A stretch of DNA of 64,000 bases, from the NCBI RefSeq assembly GCF_020497125.1, contig NC_059079.1, positions 16,263,553-16,327,552 of the forward strand. The letters run 5' to 3'. Position numbers and translations under genes: made by a program. This DNA is from Mauremys mutica. Its lineage: Eukaryota; Chordata; Testudines; Geoemydidae. Positions within the stretch are counted from its first letter, which is position 1, and each line of letters opens with the position of its first letter. A model generated the notes under the pieces. That model was not told the DNA's origin, searched no databases, and was given only the letters and a program-made list of their open reading frames with translations. This document shows positions 58,038 through 64,000 of the stretch, piece after piece.

Positions 58038-58093
58038 TTTCGAGGTCCCTTCCAGTTCTATGACCTTTCGAGGTCCCTTCCAGTTCTATGAGA
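58038..58093 (+). repeat. CR1/SINE 3' terminus in two 28-bp tandem copies
   Basis: TTTCGAGGTCCCTTCCAGTT followed by CTATGACC occurs at 58038 and again at 58066. It is the 3' end typical of CR1-dependent elements without the rest of the element. Confidence 0.75.
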
Positions 58094-59675
58094 TAGCTTA
58101 CACAATTTTAACTTAGTCTTCAATAATTCAACATTAAAAAACTAGTGTAATACCATTATCTGTGTAGACATCCACTGTAACATGGACCTCAAGAGTGTAC
58201 TTGGGCTCCAGCAGAACTTCCATCCTTTTTCTTAAGGTGGATTATCATTCTCATTCAAACAAGACCTGAGCCAGCTGTTGACACAATCCTAGCTTTCTAG
58301 AGTATTTCCTATCCACTTGTGCATTCTGGGGCACAATTGACTGAACAGCCCAGAGTTGCACCAGATTTGCCTGGCAGGGTCAGTTCCAGGGCCAAGCAGT
58401 GAAACAGGAAGCGTCCTGGGCCAGACGAGGTATCAGCTAAGGTAGGCATTCATGGATGAGATTTGGAGAAGAAGTCAGCACTGGCCCATTGGTGAAAGTT
58501 GTGGGAGCAGCCTCGGATGAGGAAAGGGTCAGATAAGAAAGGCGAAGTATTTAAGATAAGGATACATTTATTTTTAGATTCATCTATCACAAATGAACAA
58601 AGAAGTTGGCTGCACAAAAATGTTCTGCTGGCAAAAGATGTCAAAATTACAGCCCTAAAGATGGAGGAAGCCCTTTAGTTATTCACACAGATATGTCACA
58701 AGCAGAAGTGAAAGGCTCCCTGGACTCTCTTCTGAGATTGCCAAAAAGAGTGCTACCTAGTATCAACTGTTGTAGTGATGTGGACATGCCCACTGGTAAC
58801 TTTCAGTCACTTTTGAAGTGAGCTTAGTGCTAATCAGTGAACCTAGAGATGCTATTCCTCTCAACAATCCCAGAGCCATCCATTGCCACATTAGGGAAGA
58901 ACCAGCCTTGGAAAGAGGTAACAGAACCAAGTGTTATTAGAACCTTAAAATATGCAACAATTCACTATTCTGACACTTGCATGGCCAAGTATCAGCAATT
59001 AGTGAAAGTGGCCAAAATAAAGTCTTTGATACATACTTGAATAAAAATATTCATTTTCACAAAGGCAGTGGCCAAGAAGGGCCTTTAATAAATATTTACA
59101 TTTTTGATTATCTGGCTTTACTGACCCCAGTACTGAGATCTTTACTCCTTCCACATCCACATTCCCCTCCTATTTCACATTAAAAAAAAACTTCCCTTCT
59201 GTTATCCTCTTCCGTCCATAATGAGCAAGTGCTGTTCTTAAAGATCACACCATTTGGTCTTATCAGTTCTCCAAAGACTTATGCCCATGTTTCCCATTTC
59301 CCAAGTAATTTCATTGACTCTTACAGAACTCACAGTGCCTAAAGTTAAGCATGTGCAGGGCCTACATACATTATGCAGAGAAGAACATGCCATGCCAATT
59401 TAGAGCACTCCTGGATTTGGAAACAACCTTTTCATATGGGAGCAATCAAGGAAAGACTCCCAACCTTTCTTGGTGGAGCACTCTAATGCAGAGTTCACAG
59501 GCTTTTCTTTGAGATACTGTGGAAGTCACTTGTTCAAAGTATGCCTGTTTACATATACACATCAGGCAACTGTATCAACTTTATTCAACAGCAACACAGA
59601 GAGATAGCTTTATCTACTGGACTGACATACTGTTGAGACTCTAGCTCTGAATTCTATTAACTGATCTGCTACTTA

Positions 59676-59961
59676 GGCTTTGTCTACAGGGTGCTTTAGT
59701 CTGTACCAGAGGGGTGTAAAATTTTAGCCCACTCTAGCGTATCATGCACTAACTGGCCTGTGTGGACTCTGCTGGCATGCACTAAAAATTCCCTAGTGCA
59801 TATTCATGTAGTACTGTTTGAAATGGGACTAGATTAATAGACGCTATTGAACTTTTAGTGCATTCAAGCAAGGTCACACGGGCCAGTTAGTGGACAACAT
59901 GCTAGTGTGGATTAAACGTACATCCCTCTTGTGCAGACTAAAACACCGTGTAGACAAGTCC
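59676..59961. mobile_element. Harbinger-type MITE (286 bp)
   Basis: Ends GGCTTTGTCTACAGGGTG and, in reverse complement, GGACTTGTCTACACGGTG. Flanks are TTA (left) and TAA (right), close to but not an exact TSD. Matching inner blocks TGCACTAACTGGCC and GGCCAGTTAGTG extend the inverted symmetry. Confidence 0.8.
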
Positions 59962-61603
59962 TAAATTGTCGCCTTGAGCAAGGCACAACCTCTGGTTCTC
60001 CACCATCCCATCTTTAAGGTATAACAATACTTATCTGCTTCAGAGAACTCACTAATGTTTGCATTTTGAAAGTCACAAATGTTATATAAATATCAATATG
60101 AGAATTCCATTACTTTAAAAAGGTATTTCTGAATACAATGTTCTTGTTTTAAATTTCATTCACTTCTTTCTAGTAGAGGACAGTCAAGTTCTCCAACAAA
60201 ACTCAAATGAGGCACTGAAAAAGCTCAGAAAAGCACCTGGAGTGATGGGTAGGTTTACTGTTGTAATATGAAATATGAGGATACCTGTGTAGAATAATAT
60301 TACCATGACTTAAGCGATAAAAATGACCTTATAACAGACTGGTAATGGTTTTAACTATGCAGATATTCATTATAACTACCTGTATACAGACTTGACAACT
60401 TGTTACTCCTATGAAAGTTGGGAATATTAAAGAAATGACAGCACACTACATGCTTTGTGACATTTTTCAAGAGTGCACGCAAAACTCTGCCTGTAGCCAC
60501 AGCTGAAATTTACAAGAGTTTTAAACAACTCAGCTAAAAGCTGCTTTCCTGTATAAATAGTCATGGGAATGGTGAAGCCAGGGAAATTCTTTTAAGTAAT
60601 CATGGGAAGAATACTGCTTTTAGTGCCTAACTGAGAGGTAGCACAGGAGGGCTGTTCCAATTTCATTTCTTGAATTTTTAGTTCCCAGTTGTGAACCCAA
60701 TAAAAATTTAACAAGCACAATACTGGGCATAATATTAATTCAGAAAAATCTAACAAGGTGAAAACCACCCTAGGAATTGCTTTATATTCCAATTAGGGAG
60801 GAGGGGGCAAATTCTACTGCATTAGGCTAGATTTCATCTTGTTCTCTGGCTTCCATCACAGATGTGGCAGAGAGCAATAATTCTGATAGAAAGTGGTGGT
60901 CACAATTCACTAAGCTAGCAGTTCACTGTGACTTGCTAAAATAATATGTTAGCCTTCAGTGTGTTGAGTTTAGACTGTCCAGCAAAATAAGTATAGACAA
61001 ATTAGTGGTGGAACTGGACTGAGCTACACTACACTAACATTTCACAAGAAGATGGCTGAGACAAGCAAACTGATGAATAATAAGAATATAAAGTTAGAGG
61101 GAACTGGCTTTCCCACTAGTGACGTAGGCAAAGTTCAGCTAGGATTGCTGGAGCTACGATTTCCTAAGATTCTGCAGCTGGACAACAAAAAAGACCAACT
61201 TTCTAAAGAAAAGTCCTCCAGGATTCCAGTAAAGAGGAGAAACAAAGAACATTGATAAGTGCACTGTCATCTTTAGTGTTCAATATTGAAGAGTAAAAAT
61301 AATAATTGCAGTGCTTAGAAAGAATCCAGACAACACTCTGCACTGTTCACAATCTGTATGTAGAACTAAGTCAGTTGAGTCATCTCAACTGACTACAGGC
61401 CCTTTAGAATGAAAAATGTGTGTTTGTAGACATCAAGTCACTCAAGAGAAGAGGTGAGAATTGGTTCCTGTAAAATGGATATTTAGGACTGCTGGAACAA
61501 GATTTCAGTCCTCCTAAAGTTCACATTTTCCATGACAAGAAGCATTTCTGTTTCAGGACAATCGTTCAGCTGAGTAGCTATTAACAGAACCAAAGGCTTA
61601 CGC

Positions 61604-61896
61604 TATGTCTACACTGCAATCAAAGATGTGATTTGCATCACAGATAGGCATGCCCACACTAGCTTTAATCTATTTGGGATGCTAAAAACAGCAGTAAAGA
61701 CACAGTCCTATGTACTTTAGAGTGGGCTGTACAAGCCTGCTTTGTACCCTTGGGTACACACTTACATTACTAGCTTGTGCTGAAGCCCATGCTACTGCGT
61801 CTTCACTGCTATTTACAGTGTATTAGATAATTTAAATCTAGCATGGGTATGCCTACCAGATCTGCAAATCACACCTTCGACTGCAGTGTAGATATC
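61604..61896. mobile_element. MITE with long inverted repeats (about 290 bp)
   Basis: Left arm ATGTCTACACTGCAATCAAA then GATGTGATTTGCA. The right arm in reverse complement reads ATATCTACACTGCAGTCGAA then GGTGTGATTTGCA. Similarity continues about 60 bp inward. TSD not resolved. Confidence 0.8.
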
Positions 61897-62201
61897 CTCA
61901 GAAGCAATAACAAAGAAAAAAAATCTAGCACGCAGGTAGATTTGCTTACAAAATTATACATTTTGCCTTTAAGCAATTTAACAGCTTTGTCAGAACATCT
62001 CTCAAGTTCCGTGCTAGTTAACTTAACATTTGTGATGCAGTGTTTCTAATAACTAATTCCTCTCACCTAATATACTAAAACAAAGTAGATTCATCTCTTT
62101 CCCTTTTCCCTCCTCCCTCTTGCCAACACATGCTACACCATTTAAAATTAGTAACATAAAAACTGAGGCAAACGTATAACAAAGCACAATAATTCACTTA
62201 C

Positions 62202-62310
62202 ACATTACGACATGCAATAGGTTTGTAAAATCCAACTTCCTTTCCAGTAAAGTTGTTTTCATTGCCACTGTGATCCTTACAAGTAATATTTGGTGCTGGA
62301 CGACATGGAA
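62202..62310 (-). CDS. TM2D1: TM2D1 extracellular-domain exon (5'-most in window)
   Basis: A 109-bp exon: acceptor TGTTCTCAG, first bases TT, which with a G from the previous exon would give Val (the upstream exon is not seen). Then PCRPAPNITCKDHSGNENN, FTGKEVGFYKPIACRNV, donor GTAAGTG after the second base of Val. It encodes the Cys-rich luminal/extracellular region before the first helix, with an N-glycosylation motif (Asn-Ile-Thr). Signal-peptide and earlier exons must lie beyond 64000; none was recognised in 62311-64000. Confidence 0.95.
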
Positions 62311-62433
62311 CTGAGAACACAATGTAGATTATTTAAAATTGAGCTATAACAGGCCATGCACCATGGTGCATATTGAGATTCCAAAAATGCAGAGTGAAAG
62401 AAATGATAAGTTCTACCTGTCCACTGAAGTGCA

Positions 62434-62771
62434 CATAGGCGCCTACTCCATGGGTGCGCCGGGGCAGGAGCACTGACGGGAAAAAGCAGCCCCTCTACCA
62501 GAACCTCCCCCCCCTGCCCACTGTCTGGCCCTGCAGATCAGCGCCTTCCTCTCCCTCCCTATTTCCTGCAGCAGATAAGCTGTTTCACGGTGTCAGCGGC
62601 ATGGCGGGGGGGAATGAGGGCACAGCGTTCTCGGGGAAGGGGGCGGAACTGGGTGGGGAAGGGGTGGAACAGGGGTGGGAAGAAGCAGGGTGGGGTCTTG
62701 GGGGAAGGGGTGGAGTGGGGGCAGGGCCTGGGCAGAGCACCCCCCAACAGATTAGAAATTTGGTGCGTATG
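62434..62771. mobile_element. hAT MITE (338 bp), GC-rich
   Basis: Ends CATAGGCGCCTACTCC and, in reverse complement, CATACGCACCAAATTT. TSD GAAGTGCA (62426-62433) and GAAGTGTG (62772-62779), 6/8. It lies 124 bp upstream of a TM2D1 exon. The four open frames in this span reflect its GC-rich sequence. Confidence 0.75.
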
Positions 62772-62779
62772 GAAGTGTG

Positions 62780-63499
62780 GATACCCAATATAATACACTG
62801 CTGGGTGTGACTGATGATTGGGTCTTTTGAACAAATACTATAACCTGTCTTGCATTAATTTCCCCCCCAGGATAAATGTTAAGCAAGCACACAAATCAGA
62901 TGACTCACCTAAATGTTACAATTTCTAGATCCTTCAAGTTTTCATTTTACTGTGGGAATGGCAGAAACCAGCACAGTCAACTTAGATATTTTTTCTCTCT
63001 ATGGTAAAGCATTCTAATTGCTTGAGTGCATTTTATTTGGCCAGTTTCTCATTAAACTAGAGAGAAATACTGTTTTTCTTATTTTAAGTGGTAACTGCTA
63101 AGGTTAAGAATTAGAAAAAGTGATGTTTCCTAAAGTTTGCAGAACCCCACCTGAGTTCACAACTTGCCACTTTCTAATGCTGAAATCAGGCATTAAGCAG
63201 GACAACATTTCAGGTCTTTTTCCTTTATTTTAATTCTGACTTTCAGTACTTGTAAATTATGTCAGCCTGACAAACCTACAGGCCATCTCCTACATTTCTC
63301 CACTAATTTCCAAACTTCACTATTGTTCCAATAGCCCCCAGAGGCAAGAAGATAGTGTAGTCTTTTTTCTGAGATTGCCACTAGAAATTGGACTGGGACT
63401 AAAAACTCAGTTATTAGGCAAGTCTGGTAGGTGGAATCTGAGGCAAAGGTTGACTTTTGAATGCTATGTTATACCCATTCTGGTTCTGCATGAATGTCT
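62780..63499 (-). other. TM2D1 intron, nothing recognised
   Basis: No exon of the 5' part of TM2D1 and no repeat could be supported. Confidence 0.5.
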
Positions 63500-63715
63500 A
63501 ATGGGCATCACTCTGTGGGAAACCCAGGATCAATTCCTACCCTGCCACAAATATCCTGTGTGACCTTGGACAAGTCACTTAAGTCTCTCAGTGCCTCAGT
63601 TTCTTATCTGTAAAATGGAGATAACAGTATTACTCTATCTCACATGGGTGTTATGAAGATAAAAACATTAAAGATTGGGAGGCACTCAGATATTATAGTG
63701 ATGGGGGCCATATAA
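63500..63715 (+). repeat. MIR SINE
   Basis: Forward MIR: TGTGTGACCTTGGACAAGTC, TCAGTGCCTCAGTTTCTTAT, CTGTAAAATGGAGATAAC and GAGGCACTCAGATATTATAG. Confidence 0.9.
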
Positions 63716-63871
63716 ATCCCGTAGGTTGGTAGGTAGATACAAAGTTTTATTTTTGTTTAAGAAACAAAGAGGTTGAAGGTGGTTTTCTGATCTACTTGAA
63801 GAACAGGGCAGTAATTTATTAAAATGGTAAAAGCCACAGATTATCATCCAAAATGTTGACATCACTAAGGC

Positions 63872-63945
63872 TCCAATCCTGCAACTCAGTGGGATTATTC
63901 ATACACTTGAAGTTAAACATCTGTGTTCACAGGATTGGTGGGGGC
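63872..63945. repeat. Short foldback repeat, diverged
   Basis: CCAATCCTGCAACTCAG at the left and ACAGGATTGGTGGGGGC at the right form imperfect arms, as in the 31177 group. Confidence 0.5.
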
Positions 63946-64000
63946 TAAAATGGTATTTCAGAATAGGGCCTAGAGCTTCTGGCAACCCCAATGTGATTAG

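Larger units (their letters stand above)
57898..62201 (-). other. TM2D1 intron (4304 bp)
   Basis: GT-AG intron. Holds a duplicated CR1/SINE 3' scrap at 58038 and two MITEs (59676, 61604). The remainder, including frames at 58450-59183 and 61052-61255, shows nothing recognisable. Confidence 0.8.

Noticed and set aside
62454..62834. 118-codon plus frame and three overlapping frames
   Set aside because: Inside a GC-rich hAT MITE in a TM2D1 intron; no domain and opposite strand open.
62882..62975. Possible upstream TM2D1 exon ending at ACTCACCTAAATG (minus-strand donor)
   Set aside because: The donor-like sequence is plausible, but the translated upstream sequence has none of the Cys-rich pattern expected for the preceding TM2D1 exon.
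1..64000. CRISPR arrays, prophage, operons, plasmid or phage functions
   Set aside because: No spaced repeats, ribosome binding sites or bacterial gene families; spliced host gene and SINE/LINE content show a vertebrate genome.

Overview
This is a vertebrate nuclear DNA window, most likely from a cryptodiran (hidden-necked) turtle. Three things point there: tRNA-derived SINEs with a CR1-type tail (the Cry I type of cryptodirans) at 1, 25750 and 31441; CR1 LINE fragments on both strands; and a dense set of old MIR, hAT and Harbinger copies. Host coding is sparse, split by GT-AG introns, with none of the operon layout, ribosome binding sites or phage genes of a prokaryote.

The only host gene I recognise is TM2D1 on the minus strand. 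Four consecutive coding exons are visible: 62202-62310, 57806-57897, 48631-48704 and the terminal exon 44638-44748. All have correct splice sites and phases. Its 5' exons lie beyond the right edge. By the gene order known in other vertebrates, positions 1 to about 44 kb would be the intergenic stretch between NFIA (off to the left) and TM2D1. That is inference; no NFIA sequence was recognised.

The left 44 kb is a mosaic of transposable elements. Many non-autonomous hAT elements are delimited here by terminal repeats and matching 8-bp target site duplications (TSDs). The outstanding object is a 4.2-kb PIF/Harbinger DNA transposon at 26010-30186, inserted into an older CR1 copy. It carries an intact two-exon Myb/SANT-like protein gene on the plus strand and, convergently, a HARBI1-type DDE transposase on the minus strand that is open except for one in-frame TGA. 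A third open reading frame of unknown function lies antisense in the Myb-gene intron behind a good splice acceptor. In known Harbinger systems the transposase and the Myb-like protein act together to bind the ends and move the element.

Other notable items are two copies of a short retroposon-like repeat with perfect 13-bp TSDs, one with a foldback end (33321-33500 and 38363-38515); a 1.68-kb hAT with a transposase C-terminal remnant inside a TM2D1 intron; a decayed tRNA-Thr(UGU) copy; LTR-like repeats; and a possible signal-peptide exon on the minus strand of the last TM2D1 intron. Family names are from sequence recognition only; no database search was run. Repeat boundaries without a stated TSD are approximate.
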